Source: Papilionanthe hookeriana x Papilionanthe teres (lineage: Eukaryota; Streptophyta; Magnoliopsida; Asparagales; Orchidaceae). From it: a stretch of 64,000 nucleotides of DNA. A model generated the notes under the pieces. The model was not told where the DNA came from. It saw only the letters and a program-made list of their open reading frames with translations, and did not search any database. Positions 1-12,195 of the stretch are shown here, piece after piece. The translations under genes and the position numbers were made by a program. Within the stretch, counting starts at the first letter, position 1. Every line of letters begins with the position of its first letter. The stretch covers positions 65,926,697 to 65,990,696 of the forward strand of contig CM040421.1 in the NCBI GenBank assembly GCA_022702705.1, read 5' to 3'.

Positions 1-189
1 TTCTCAATTTTCGGATATTTTATTTCCGTTGGAAGTAAACAACGACTTAAGTAGTATATCGCATTTTTTTTTCCTTCATCATTTACTTGTGCTAGTAAAG
101 CTCCAAGTGAATTGTCCAATGTCGCGGTGTAAAGGATTAAAGGTCTTTGTCGGCATATTTTTAGGTTGTGTTTTATTTTGAAGAGGGGT
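1..189 (-). other. Possible start of the internal region of the leftmost LTR element
   Basis: Read on the minus strand, about 198-181 gives GGCGACCCCTCTTC, which resembles the primer binding site at 13,424-13,441 in its first half. This suggests the LTR ends near 190 and the rest is the leader of an element continuing outside the window. No ORF is visible here. The assignment is weak. Confidence 0.3.
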
Positions 190-1635
190 CGCCTAACAGA
201 AATCTGTCGGCGAATTTTTAATTTAATTAAAATAAATAATTTGAAAAGTAGTATTTGATTTTGAAAATAATTTCAAATTTGAAGGTTTTAAGGTATGAGA
301 CTAAACCGATCTCACATCCCAAATAGTTTATATAAACGAGCATCGCACCATGAGCCGTGTATCTATCCCTAAGGATAGACACACCGCTTGACGGTGGGGC
401 TCGATTAAATAAACTAGGAGATTTGTGACATCCGTTTGGTCTGCGAACCAATTTTATAAGCCGACAAAATTCCCCGCTTAATATGAAAACATTAAACGAG
501 GGTTTATATTACACAGGTTCTTCAAAATTCCTTATAAGGGCAAGCCCCATAGTTAATTACATCTTAAGTGACGGGAATCACCTAAGAAAACTCTCGATAA
601 TAATCAATAATTACGCTCTCGAGGATTTCGAAGTTTAAGTTTTCGAGGGATTGAATTTTGGAATTTCAATAGGGAATGGATCAAGTTTGGAACATTTTGT
701 TTTGTGAATCCAAAGGAAGAAAAGTATGAGAAATCACAGATTCGAAGTGAACTTCGGTAATTTCCCGACTATCCTATTGTTTGGCTTAGATTTAAGAAAG
801 TCCTAATATTTATTTAAATGTTTTGATTTTGTCAATTTTAATTAATTAGGACTTATATTTATATGATAGAATCATACAAATAGCCTTGAAGATGTGAGGG
901 TTTATGTCGTATCAGACGACTACCTCGGAATCCTAAGTCCGGTTAGGGCTTAATTTGCAGTGCAAATGCCTAACAAAAGGTTGAGGATTTATGTTGCATT
1001 AGGCAAACTACCTCGAAGTCCTATGGCTTGGTTATTTAATTCTAGGAAAGTTTTGCTGAAGTAGGTTCAAGTTTTGTTGATGACGATGGTCGTGTCTGCC
1101 CATGCATGCTCCGAGCTCCTTGTTGTCGCAGAGGTTTAGTTTTAGAAATCATAAATCAGGAGATGAGAAAAGTGTTTTGGTTTAGAGAAGTCTTAATTTT
1201 CCAAGTGTTTTTGTGTTTTAATTAAAACAAATCTTAAAGTTGATTATAACGACACCGGTTAATATCCCACGGTTCCATCCTTCCGGCATCATTATTTTTA
1301 TCGGATTCACTTAGTCCAGATGAATTTGCTAAACTCAACTGAATGAGTTCCACACTTTCATTTAGACCGTGGGAAATCCCGTTAGCAATGCGTAGGTTAC
1401 ATCATCCGAGGTATTCCCGATCATCCAACAGGACGTTTTAATTTAGTTGTAATTGTAGTTTTGTGTTCTGTTTGTGATTAAATTTTGAGTTGTTTTATAT
1501 TTTGAAATGTTGTGGCGGTGAATTTTATCTTGCAATGACTTTTAACTTAGTTTTGGTTTCGAGTTTTAGGGGCTATCCTAAAGGTGTGGGTTTTCATGCA
1601 ACAGTTGTCTTATCATGCAAGAAAAGTAAAGTGCA

Positions 1636-1695
1636 TTTGCAATAAAGTAAATTGCAATAATGTAAATTGCAAGAAAGTAAATTGCAATAAAATAA
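1636..1695. repeat. 15-bp minisatellite, about four copies
   Basis: The unit aaagtaaattgcaat is repeated four times with small changes, inside LTR 1. It yields a short open frame with a repeated VNC.. pattern that I regard as accidental. Confidence 0.7.
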
Positions 1696-2224
1696 AAGCG
1701 TACTGGAGGGTCTTCCCGTCATCCCAAGCTGCACTTAAAACACGATTAGAATATTTAAGCAAGTTCCTAGGTAAAGCTAAGGTAAGGGTTATGGTTTTCT
1801 ACCAAATTCCTAATCCTATAGCTAGTCATTTCCTATGACGTCTAGATCTTTGTGTTTTGGTTTGAAGACGATTTTCTTCATCAAAGAACAATTAAATTCA
1901 ATTGTTCTTATAAACATCCTATCATATTGAGGAAGTGCTTAAGAATAATCTTAAACATCTTTTCAATATTTCTAGGATTGTTTTAAGTCCAAATGAATTT
2001 AATTATACAAATGAATTAATCGTCCGGGGATTCAAGTTTTCTTAACTTGCTCAGTGAACTAGGACATTTGAATATCCTATGAGTGAAGTAACATTTCATT
2101 TAATGTTCTGTTTAGGAGTTATAATAACCAAAGCTTTCGAGGGCAAATTGGTGTTCAAATGATTTGATTTAAGTTAATGGATTTAAATTTGGAATAGTGT
2201 TCAAGTTGCTTTGTATTTAATTTC

Positions 2225-2580
2225 TTTATGTTTTAGGTGATGTTATATTTAATTTAATTTAATTTAATTTAGTTGAGTTTTGATTTAATTTAATTCAATT
2301 TAATTCAATTTAGTTTGATTTGATGTTTAATTAATTTGATTTGATTTAATTTTAATTTAATTTGATTTAATTTAATTTAATTTAATTTAATTTAATTTGA
2401 TTTAATTTAATTTAATTTAATTTTAATTTAATTTAATTTAATTTATTTAATTTAATTTAATTTAATTTAACTTAATTTGTTTAATTTAATTTAATTTAAT
2501 TTTTAATCTTAATTTAATTTAATTTAATTTAATTTAATTAATTTAATTTAATTTAATTTGAATTTAATTTTATTTTTTTT
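2225..2580. repeat. (TTTAA)n pentanucleotide microsatellite
   Basis: About 350 bp of nearly uninterrupted taattt/tttaa repeats with occasional ttgat and ttaatt variants. It lies in LTR 1 at roughly the place where LTR 2 carries its long tandem arrays. Confidence 0.9.
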
Positions 2581-4389
2581 ATTTTAATTAAAATTTTTAA
2601 AAGAGTTTAATAATTTAATTTTAGTTTAATGATTAAGTCTTTTAATATTTTAAATTTGAGTTATCATTTTAATTAAGAATTAAATATTAATGAAATAATT
2701 AACTTAGGGATTTTTAAATTAAAGAATAAATCTCTTCCTAATAATATCCCTATTTTAATAATTCCAATTTTATTATTCTTCCAAATTTAATCAATTATTT
2801 AATTAAAGTTTAATCATTTTAAAATTGCTTAATGGGTTTCTACCCTTTAATTATTTAAATTTCAATCATCCAAATCAGATTAGGATCAAATATTTTACTT
2901 GTTAATTTTTTTTATTAAACCTAAAGTTTTAATTAAGGGTTAAAAATTTAATTACCACTTTACCCTTTAAGCTTAATAATTTCATAACTCACTAAATTGA
3001 ACTCAAATGAACTTGAAATTTTTATATGACTTCACTCATATGTCAATAAAGACATGAGAGGAGAAAATGTGATTTTTCTGTATTTAATTTATTTATATAA
3101 TTATTTTTGGTGAAAAATAGAGATTTCCAAGGAAAATTTAATAACATAACCAAGGGTATGTTTATGTCCTTAAGAAAATTAGGGGACATTCCTAATGACC
3201 AGAGAACCACTTGGATCAATTTTGGTGATTTTTTGAATTATATTACTTTTATTATAATTATTTTAAGTTTTGGAGTATTAATTAATTTAAAAATAAAATA
3301 AATGTTGAAAAATGAATTTTTTATTTTTCAAAAATCTCTCTGATATCAAGGAAATCAGAGAAGCAAATTTTACAATTTTATGATTTTTCTATGATTTATT
3401 ATAATTATTTTAGTGAAAATGCTAGAAAATACATTTTTTTTAATTTTAAAATTACCTTAAAGCTTTAAAATTTAATATCTCACTAAATAGACCTAAGAAA
3501 AATATGGGATTTGTTCCTAAGTGATTAAAATTCAAAATGTGACATTTTGGTGAATTTTATTATTTTTGTAATTTTTATTATTTTTTAATTATTAAAAATA
3601 TTAAAATATTATTAAAAATCAATTTTTTTAGAAAATTGAAATTTTAATTTTCTTAGGTTCCCCTGATATCAGAGAGGCTCCAAAACCAATTTGATGAATT
3701 TTTGAAAGGTATTTTAAAAGTTATGAATTTTTAAAGTTTAAAATGGCTAAGTGGCTTAATCAACCCAATTAGTGGGGCTAACCAAGTCCAATTGACCTCA
3801 AACTTTTATGGTGGATTCCTATGATCCTAAAGGTCAGTGGAGAATTGATTTCAAGTCAATTTGATGCATGGTCAACTCTAATTAATTAAAGACCTATTTT
3901 GGGTGTTTAAGCCAATTAGGGTTGTTTTAAATGAACTAAGTTAAAACCTATTTTTCCTAGGGTTCTCTGGTCATAAGAAACATCACCAAATTTTCCTAGA
4001 ATTTATTTCACAACATGCTATTTATTGGAATTAAAATACTCAAAACAGCAACATGAATTTGAAAAATCAATAACTTTTTATAGGGATGGCCTCGACTTTG
4101 GAAAATTCAGGGAATGTTCCCAAATTCAGAGGCTTCAAAAGCCCTATGGTCTCATGCCATGGTGAATTGTATACATGCATGGAGAATTAAAAGTATGCAG
4201 AGAGTAAATAAATTATAAAAAATAAAATACTTGATGAAATTAAATTATTTCTTTTCCACATTATTCTCCTCTGTTCACTGAGCAAGAGGGTATTTTTATT
4301 TTATTTTTCTGATTTTTCTACACAGAGATATGAATTTTTGAAGTTTAGGGAATTAAATAAATAGAAAAATACCCTAATTTTATATTTAT

Positions 4390-4600
4390 CCACGCGGCGC
4401 CGCGTCAACCTCGGCGACTCCGAACGCACACGCGTCGCGCTCCCATTCGACGCCGCCACCCGAGTCGGCGGCCGGGCCCCGCGGTTCTCGTACCGTCTCC
4501 TGGTCCGACGCCATCTGAGCCGTTCGTCCGCGCGTGTATTGAATGGACGGCATCCGTTCATCGTCCCCGAGCGTCCTCACCCGAGAGCCGTCCATACTAA
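4390..4600. other. CpG-rich block in LTR 1
   Basis: A sharply GC- and CpG-rich stretch (ggcgccgcg, cgacgccgcc, gtcggcggccgg) in otherwise AT-rich DNA. A matching block with the same AT-rich neighbours is at 25,662-25,812 in LTR 2. In both it is about 0.5-0.8 kb downstream of the TATA box on the minus strand. ORFs across it on both strands result from the lack of stops in GC-rich DNA. Confidence 0.65.
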
Positions 4601-5184
4601 ATCCCTAAGATCTCACTCGATTCTCAATGGATTTTCATGTTCTTATGCTCTATGGATTCGTCTTGAAGAGACGAACACATCTATAAGGTTATCATGCATT
4701 GAAATTAAGGCATTTGAAATGGAGAATCTCTAGAAGCTCGGGATGAAGAATTAGCTCATACCTTTGCTCAGAGAAGTGTGGCTTCAATCTGAGAGTTGTT
4801 GCACCTTCGATTGGATCCCAGCAAGCTCCAGATGAAGTCTCCTGGTCTGGTGAATTATCTGGACGTGATTTCGACCAAGCTCGATCACAAAGCTTGGAGG
4901 CTGGAGCAACTGGGTGGCCTGGAGATGGGGCTTTTGCTGGTGGACACCTTCCCTTGGTCTGGTGAAGGTGTAGAACCAATCAATTTGGGAATTGGCTCAC
5001 CGTGGAGAAGTGTCCCGGTTTTGGGTGGAATTTCGGTTGGGAAATTGGATTTTATCGGTGGGGATTAGGGCAAATTGACACTGGGGATCAAGCTCGCTCT
5101 AAGGGTGGAGAAGGGTCCGGAACAATTTTGGCGCAGTTTCGGCAAGGTTTGTGCTCGGCTCTCCTCATGGCCGAGAGGGGTGGA

Positions 5185-5195
5185 GTTTAAATAGG
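5185..5195 (-). promoter_or_regulatory. TATA-like box of LTR 1
   Basis: The minus strand reads CCTATTTAAAC, about 2.4 kb from the LTR start. It corresponds in position to the canonical TATA box at 26,327-26,336 of LTR 2, next to similar flanking sequence (gagaggggtggag). It would mark the U3/R border. Confidence 0.45.
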
Positions 5196-7261
5196 AGAGG
5201 GTGGAGGGCCTCCGTGGGGAGTCGAGGCATGGGATCGAGCTCGCTCCGGTGAGGAGAAGAACGACCATGGTGGCCATTGGGCATGGGGCAACTCAGCAGG
5301 TGAGAATTCCAAGCTTGGGCTCACATGATGCTCTCGGGTGTGGTGTTTTCCGGCGATTCGGGCGGGCGGCCGCAGGGCATGGGTCACCATCTTGACCGGA
5401 GAGGTCGGGGCTTGGCAATGGTGAAGTCAATTGGGCTTGGACATGTGTAAAGTGTTTGAATTAAAATGGAATGGGGAGGGGGTCATTTTGGTCTTAATTT
5501 GGTCGACCCATTGGTTTGGGTTGGGTGCACCTCCCCATGGCTCTGATTTTGGGCTGAGAGGATCGGTTGGGTCGGCCGAGGGAGAGTGGTGTGGTCTCCA
5601 TCCATGATGAGGTGGCTAAGCATGGTTTAGTGTGTGACATGCTTAAGGTAAAAAGGGGTTAAGGAGGATTAGGAAAGGGGCCCCTCCTTTTGCCATTAAT
5701 GGCTTGATCACATGTCGAAGCCTTCCATGGCTTCATGTGGCTTGTCCATGGCTTGCATGGCTCACCTTTGGCTTGGGAAAAGGTTTGGTCGATTTCATGA
5801 AAATGGGTTTTAAGAATTTTTGGTAATTTGATGGAAATTTGTATGAAACTTGATTTGGAATAATTTGATGGTGAATTTAGGACTTAGGTAATGGATTTAA
5901 TTAAGTGGATGACAAATGGAGATGTCATGTGGGCTTTAGGGTAGATTTTGGGCCTTTTGAATGTGGTGAAGTGGGCTTTTTAGGAAAATTTAAGGGAAAT
6001 GGGCTCTTTGATTTTAGGATGGGCATTTGGATAAAGATTTTGTGAAGAACTTTGTCAAATAAATGTCATAATTGGTTTAGGGATGTTCTATGAAGGGCTT
6101 GGAATCAATTTGGTGTGATTTGGAGTTGAATTGGTTTGAATTTGGGTTTATTTGGTAAGTGGGCCTATATGGGTCCAAGTGGGCCAAGTTGGGCTAATGT
6201 TGGGCTAGGGTTGAAATTGATATAAAATCAATGTTGAGAAATGTTTATAGGATTGTTTCAAAGAGGTTTTGACTTTGGTTGGGCTTTGATTTTGGGGTTT
6301 GGGCTCATTTGGGTTAGGTTTGGGCTTAGGTCAAAAATGGGCCCTTTAGCCTTGGGTTGAATTTGAGTGGGGTTTGGGTCTAAATTTGTGCAAATCATGT
6401 TAGTGTTTTGTTTGTGAGAATGTTAAGGAAGATTAAGAAAAGGTTTGGGGTTTATTGGAGTTGAATTGGGTGAGCTTGGGTTAGGTTTAGGTCATGGGTC
6501 CAAATTGGGCTTTAAGGCCAAAAGTGAGATTGGATCCAAATGTCAATCAAATTAGGCTTGGATTTGGTCTAGATTGGTGTTGGGAATGTTGAGTTGAAGT
6601 TTAGAATTGAATTGGACCAGAATTTGGGGTCAATTGGATAGGTTTGGTTTGACGTTGGGTTCACTTTGGGTTAAAATGGGTCAAATTGGGGGTTTTGACA
6701 AAAGTTGGGTAAATTGACAAAATTGGCCCATGGTGTAGTTGGACAAAATGAAATTGGGAATATTTGGGATTTTCTGGAATTTTCTGGGAATTTTCTGAAT
6801 TTTTGGATTTTTGGGTCAAGGGGGGTATTTTGGGTATTTGGAGGGTATTGGGAGGTTTTCTTGGAATTTTTTGTATTTTTGGGTATGGATGATCATTTTA
6901 AGTGATGTGGAAATGTTTGGGAATGACTTTGGAGAATTTTGGGTAATTTGGAAATTTTTGAGAAATTTGGGTAATTTCAAGGGTTTTGAGTAGGCTAGGC
7001 GGGTGCAGGGTCCCGGGGGTCAAAAATTGAAAATTTGGAAAATTGAAGATTAGGTGAATTTGAGTGGAGTGAAATCATTTTGGTTGAGCCATGAAGCCAT
7101 ATCAAGCCCACATGAGCCATGAAGGGACTCATTTGAGGCATTCACTATGTTGTTCCTAACCCTCTTAGCCAAGGGCTTAGGGGTTAAGGACCATCCATGT
7201 GGATCACTTACATGAGTCAGGAGGTCAAGTTAGGTATGGGTGTGGTTTTAGGAGGTATGTG

Positions 7262-7316
7262 GAAGTGTAGTGTGTAAGTGTAGTGTATAAGTGTAGTGTA
7301 TAAGTGTAGTGTGTGT
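7262..7316. repeat. 13-bp minisatellite in U3
   Basis: About four copies of taagtgtagtgta, followed by a short gt run. The matching U3 copies at 19,500-19,550 and 22,800-22,840 have only one or two units, so this tract differs between copies. Confidence 0.7.
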
Positions 7317-7599
7317 GTAAGTCAGCCCCTTCACCAGACCAGGCCACCCAGGGCAGTCCTAAGGCCAAAGAGTCCTATAGGAACTCATCCTTTAAACTTC
7401 CACGTTTGATTTCAACCCTCTAGGTGATTAGGGGTCTACAGTCAAGTTTGTGGAGTTTGCGGGGAGTTAAGAAGTGGTTTGAATTTCTAAAAGGTGGGTC
7501 CCAATTCTAGTCCTCTAAGATAGTCAAAGGAAAAGCCTAAGGCTAGATTCTAAGTACTAAAGAGAAGAAGAGAAGACCTCATCAAAAATGAGGTCAACA

Positions 7600-9295
7600 G
7601 TCTTCCTAATACAGGGGCTGCTAAGACAGGAGGGGTTGTCAAATATTGTTTAATGTCTTCAAAGGCATGTTGGCACTTTTCATCCCACACGAATTTGGCA
7701 TCCTTTCTAGTAAGGGCGATGAGGGGTTGACATCTACCCGATAGATTGGAAATGAAACGTCGTATGTATGCTAATTTTCCTTGGAAGGATCTCAATTGAG
7801 TTAGATTTTTAGGAGGAGGCATATTTAGAATAGCCCCAATTTTGAGAGGATCAATTTCTATCCCACGATGTCGAACTACAAATCCTAAAAATTTTCCTGA
7901 AGTGACACCAAAGGCGCACTTTAAAGGGTGCATTTTAAGATTATAACGTCGTAGTCGTTCAAAGACAATTCTCAAATCGTATATATGATCATCTTTTTGT
8001 TTACTATTGACAACCAGATCGTCGACATAACATTCGACTTGATTATGTATTAGTTCATCAAAAATCCGTGTCATGGCTCTTTGATAGGTCGCACCGGCAT
8101 TTTTCAGTCCAAATGGCATAACCTTATAACAATATATGCCGATGGGTGTTCGGAAAGCTATATTTACTTTGTCTTCCGAAAACATTTTTATTTGGTTATA
8201 TCCTGAAGATCCATCCATGAAGGAAAATATTGCATATTTTGATGCAATATCAACCATTAACTCAGGAATTGGTAAAGGAAATTCATCTTTTGGACATGCT
8301 TTGTTCAAGTCCCTGCAGTCTATGCAGACTCTTATTTGTCCATTTTTCTTTTTAATTGGCACCACATTGGCTAGCCATGTTGGATTGTTTTCTTCTCATA
8401 TGAAGTCAACCTCTATCAATTTCTTAACTTCCGCAATGACTTGTTGGTCTATTTCGACACGCATCCTTCTTGGAGCTTGTTTAACTGGGTTTATGATTTG
8501 GTCTATCCCGAGTTTATGGACTGCAACTTCTGGAGATAAACCAGGCTTTTCGAAATAAGTCCAGGCAAAATAGTCTTTATACTCCATCAACAATTGAGTT
8601 ATGTCTTTTATTTCCTCATCATTAAGGAATGAACTAATAAAAGTTGGTTTGGGATTTTCATTAGTTCCTAAATTTATTTCTTTTATTTCATCAATTGTCG
8701 ATTTAATTTCTTCTTCCAACTCCGGGGGAGCATTTTCAATTGGAAGATCAGGTAATGTTTCGGAGTCACATTCTTTTGTGATAGTTAAACAAAATTTTGT
8801 TTCATCTAATGGTCCCAAAACTCCAAATCCAACACCTTTTTTAGAGTTAGAATTTCGTTTATTATCATTCCACAGTTGTTCAGTGAAATGCGGTTGTTTT
8901 AAAGACCATTATTTGAGCATTAAACTATTTTGAATGATTTTTCGTGCCCAAGGTGAATACAACTCAAAAGGAATTTTCATTGATTGTGGAAGATTTTCAT
9001 CTTCTATTTTTACATCATCTTTAGTACAAGAAGAAGTAGAGCCAAGTCTAAACTTAATTGGCTTTTTGTTATCATTATATACTTCTTTGACTATTAAATT
9101 CTCAATCTTAGATGTGGAGATTGGAGTTAGAGTCATAGAATGTATATAATGATTGATTTTGTCATACATGGATTCAAATTGTTTCTCTTCATCTTCTTCT
9201 TCTAAAGATATTTTGAATTGGAGTTCCTTTGCAACCACAGATGTCGTTTCTTCTTCAGAATCCAGGTGGATTTTGAATTTCAGTGGTTTCTTCAT
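7600..9295 (-). pseudogene. gypsy pol: reverse transcriptase with upstream linker, broken
   Basis: A single minus-strand frame runs from 9,295 to 7,600 with stops at 8,909 and 8,396. The RT begins near VKQAPRRMR (about 8,470) and goes through NGQIRVCIDCRDLNKACP, FSFMDGSSGYNQI (first catalytic Asp), MPFGLKNAGATYQRAM, YVDDLVVNS (catalytic YVDD), GKFLGFVV and GKLAYIRRFI to the PPVLAAPVLGR linker, where homology ends. The stop at 8,396 is TGA where relatives have Arg, consistent with CGA to TGA change at a methylated CpG. The active-site residues are intact. The part 9,295-8,820 is an acidic spacer between protease and RT with no domain I recognise. Confidence 0.88.
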
Positions 9296-9552
9296 TGTGA
9301 CAATTAGATCTTCTCTCCTTCATCCTCGTTCTCGGCCTCAATCTCAAGTGCGAGTCTGATGGAAATTAGTCTCTTTTGTCTTTATTGAAGAAAAATCCTT
9401 TTCATTCATTTTCTTTTCTTTGTTCTCTTCTTCCATATTTATTGTTGTCTCTTTGGAAGATATTATTTTTTTTATAGGAGCATAATATGCTGCATCTTCA
9501 TGTATACCAATTTCATGGATTGAAAACGATTGCAGGTCTCCTATAATACGAA

Positions 9553-9981
9553 ATTCTTGTCCTTTTCATAAATATTTGATACATTGATGTAATGAAGAGG
9601 GAACCATTTTATATTCATGGAGCCATGGTCTGCCAAGTAAGGCATTAAAAGAGGTGTCTGAATCAATAATATGAAATTTTGCTGTCGTTGCCAAGTCGGT
9701 CTATTTTTAAGAGCAATGTTATTGATCCAAGGGCCCGTTGTCCTTGTTGATTGAATCCTCTTAACATCATCGTATCCCTTGATAGTTGAGAGGCATCAAT
9801 GTCTAAGTATGCAAGAGTTCTTAGATTCATAATGTTGATTGAAGCACCTAGGTCAATAAGAACTCTCGAAAGTATTGTGTCATTGATGTTTACTGTAATA
9901 TATAGTGGACGATTATGTTCAGTTGTTCCGAGCAACAAGTCATTGTCAGAGAAGGTAATCTTTGTTGATTCCTCTAATGAT
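9553..9981 (-). pseudogene. gypsy aspartic protease, frameshifted
   Basis: The frame starting near 9,981 encodes LLGTTEHNRPLYITVNIND followed by VLIDLGASINIMNL, the D-x-G-A/S active-site loop common in plant gypsy proteases. After about 9,700 the homology moves to another frame (FHIIDSDTSFNALLGRPWLH through PSSLHQCIKYL), so a frameshift separates the flap and C-terminal parts. It would cleave Gag-Pol in the virus-like particle. It follows the gag frame after one stop at 9,981. Confidence 0.75.
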
Positions 9982-11114
9982 TAGGCTTCGTTTTGAGTAG
10001 TACTGGCAAGTTGAGTTAGGCAAATGTCAGGGTCTGAAAGAGCCTTTATTAATGATTCTCTCATTTCTTTGGAAAGTATGAGAGCGTCATAGATGCTTAA
10101 TTTTGCAGGTAATTTTCTCAAATGTGCTAGTACATTGTAATCCACCTTAGTGTGAAGATCATCCTTACTTCCTTCAGAAGTTCGGGGATATATTGGAGGA
10201 ATGATCTTATCTGGTGTAATTATTTGTTTTTCTTTTTCTTGTGGAGTTATTCTAGGAGGTAAGATTTTTCGACTTCTCAAGTTAATTTCAACTATTTCTT
10301 CAAGTTGATTATCCGATTCATTCGTTTCTGAGTCTGATTACTCCAATCCTATAGAAATCGGAATTCCTTGTAATTGAAGCGTAGCAATGTCATCTTCATC
10401 TATGTCATTGTCAGATTTCTCATTTTTGTTTTCATTAGTTTGGTTGTCTTTAGATTGATCATATACGATTTGAGCATTGTCTATAGGGTTAGAATTCAAA
10501 TGGTCATTCTCAGAAGCATCATCCAGAATGGATAAAATGTACGCAAAACTAGGATTGTTATTATTCATGATAAAAAGAAAGTCATAAAAAGTTATTGGCT
10601 TGAGGATTTTTTTTCCTTCGGCCGACATAACTATCCTAGTACAAGAGTGAAATGAACTAGAAGGTACAAAAGGAGTTGCAGCCCCTATGTCTGGAAGACC
10701 TCTAATCTTTTCCATTTTCTTGATTTTCTTTTTCTTTTCTCTCTTGGGAGATTTTGTAACTTGGTATTTAGCAAATATCTCTTCAGAAATGCTATCCTTG
10801 TTTTTAGGATTAAGTTCCTCTATCGAAACCATATTGACTGATCCCTTTTCAGGTTCTTTCAAGTATTCTTTCAGAATGACTATATTTTCATCTTTGAAAT
10901 TACGCTCTAACCAGTGTTTGAAGACAAAAAATTCTTCAATTTTATGTCCGAGCATCCTGTGATAAGGACAATAATTAGGATTGTCCTTCATGTCAATATC
11001 TGCTGGCCTTTTAGCTTCTGGTAGCTTAAATTCAGGTATTTTAAGCAAGCTACGAAATATTTTACCGACGACTTCTATTTTAAATGAATATAATTTATTC
11101 ATTCTTTGAGACAT
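9981..11114 (-). pseudogene. gypsy gag C-terminal part and spacer, broken
   Basis: One frame from 11,114 to 9,981 is interrupted at 10,338. Near its start is NYCPYHRMLGHKIEEFFVFK, a degenerate Cys/His nucleic-acid-binding motif of the Y-C-x2-H type typical of Tat-like Gag. Further on are lysine-rich (KREKKKKIKKMEK) and Asp/Asn-rich low-complexity stretches. It is offset by one base relative to the gag frame upstream, so a frameshift lies between 11,266 and 11,114. Confidence 0.7.
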
Positions 11115-11265
11115 TGTTTTCTTCTCAGTTGATACTGGGATTGGTTGTTGAAGTTGTAATTGAGGTGATGTCTGTGATGTCGAAGGATTTTATCGTTGCT
11201 TCTTTTGCTTCGGTTGGATTTGCATCACCTATTTGCCTTTTTCTGCAATATTCTCAGGTTTCATT

Positions 11266-12195
11266 TCAAAAGTTTTGATAGTTTTTTGTCTTTTCAGTTT
11301 TCTCCATTACACTCATCTGCTTAACCTCTTCCTGAAGATTGGCAGCTTTACTGAGTAATTTTTCAAAAGTTTTTAGCGTAAATCCTTTAAGCATGAATGC
11401 TATAGGAGCATGGATATTTTTGAGCAGTATTCCAACAGCATGTTGTTCTTGTAATTGTGGCTCACATTTTATGCTGAGATTTCTCCAGCGTAAAATGTAA
11501 TCTACCAAGGTTTCTCCTGGTTTTTGTTTTTCTACCATCAGATCACCAACAGTGGTGTGATGTTGTGCTCCTACAAAGCGTTGAATAAAAAGGCTTTCAA
11601 GCTCTACAAAAGTTTTGACAGATCCGTTGGGAAGTTCTGCATACCAGTCGAAGGCAACTCCCATGAGACTGTTAACAAATTGTCGAAATAGGAGAGCGTC
11701 ATTTCCTCCAGCATTACAGCAGCTTGCTCTAAAATGCGCCAGATGTTGTCGGGGATTTCCCGTCCCATCGAACATTTTAAAGATAGGAGGAACAAAACCT
11801 TTAGGATATTGAACAGAATCAAATTCCTCTGGGTATGGCCTACCCTTTGGAGTTAATGCTCCAGCTTTTGCCAGAGCCATTGTTTCTTTAATCTTTTTTT
11901 CCACTATTTTTGTAATATCTTTTTCTGGAGTTTCGTTATGAGGAGAATTCTTTCTCTTTCGAGTGCTTTCCTCGACATCCATTGGTTCTTCTCTGCTTTC
12001 AAGGATGTGAATAGTCTCCGGTCTAATGATTTCAATAGCTGGAGAAGGGTCCACTGGTGGTTTTTGCAAAGTCGCTACCAGTTCTTCCATTCTTTGTTCA
12101 AGACGACTTATTTGTTCATCTTGTTTTTGTATCACCTCTCGCAATTCCTCTTCATTTGATTCTCGTGCTAAGGAAGCAGATCGGGTTTCTACCAT
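11266..12195 (-). CDS. gypsy Gag N-terminal part (retrotransposon gag domain)
   Basis: A 309-codon ORF beginning MVETRSASLARESNEEELRE. A coiled-coil-like segment (QDEQISRLEQRMEELVATL) is followed by the Retrotrans_gag fold: FDGTGNPRQHLAHFRASC, GVAFDWYAELPNGSVKTF, FIQRFVGAQHHTTVGDL and GETLVDYILRWRNLS. It forms the capsid of the retrotransposon particle. The start is the first Met after a region with stops, and gag may begin further upstream. The C-terminal part continues in another frame after 11,266. Confidence 0.85.
   Translation of the reverse strand: MVETRSASLARESNEEELREVIQKQDEQISRLEQRMEELVATLQKPPVDPSPAIEIIRPETIHILESREEPMDVEESTRKRKNSPHNETPEKDITKIVEKKIKETMALAKAGALTPKGRPYPEEFDSVQYPKGFVPPIFKMFDGTGNPRQHLAHFRASCCNAGGNDALLFRQFVNSLMGVAFDWYAELPNGSVKTFVELESLFIQRFVGAQHHTTVGDLMVEKQKPGETLVDYILRWRNLSIKCEPQLQEQHAVGILLKNIHAPIAFMLKGFTLKTFEKLLSKAANLQEEVKQMSVMEKTEKTKNYQNF

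Larger units (their letters stand above)
190..7599 (-). mobile_element. LTR 1: about 7.4 kb LTR of an Ogre/Tat-like gypsy element (minus orientation)
   Basis: The 5' end, read on the minus strand, is TGTTGACCTCA at 7,599, abutting the truncated RT of the next element. The same start occurs on the plus strand at 19,226. The U3 part (about 7,599-5,200) is matched by two other copies, at 19,226-21,475 (opposite orientation) and 21,476-23,120 (same orientation). A TATA-like box lies at 5,185-5,195, a CpG-rich block at 4,390-4,600 and an AT-rich part below it. The 18-base word tagttaattacatcttaa at 550-567 recurs at 13,770-13,787 near the end of LTR 2, so both LTRs share one layout. Small ORFs inside are chance frames. 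The left boundary is approximate; the element could be a solo LTR or the 5' LTR of an element beyond the edge. Confidence 0.6.

Noticed and set aside
4301..5395. Overlapping ORFs on both strands in the GC-rich part of LTR 1
   Set aside because: They overlap in several frames, show no domain, and result from few stop codons in CpG-rich LTR DNA.
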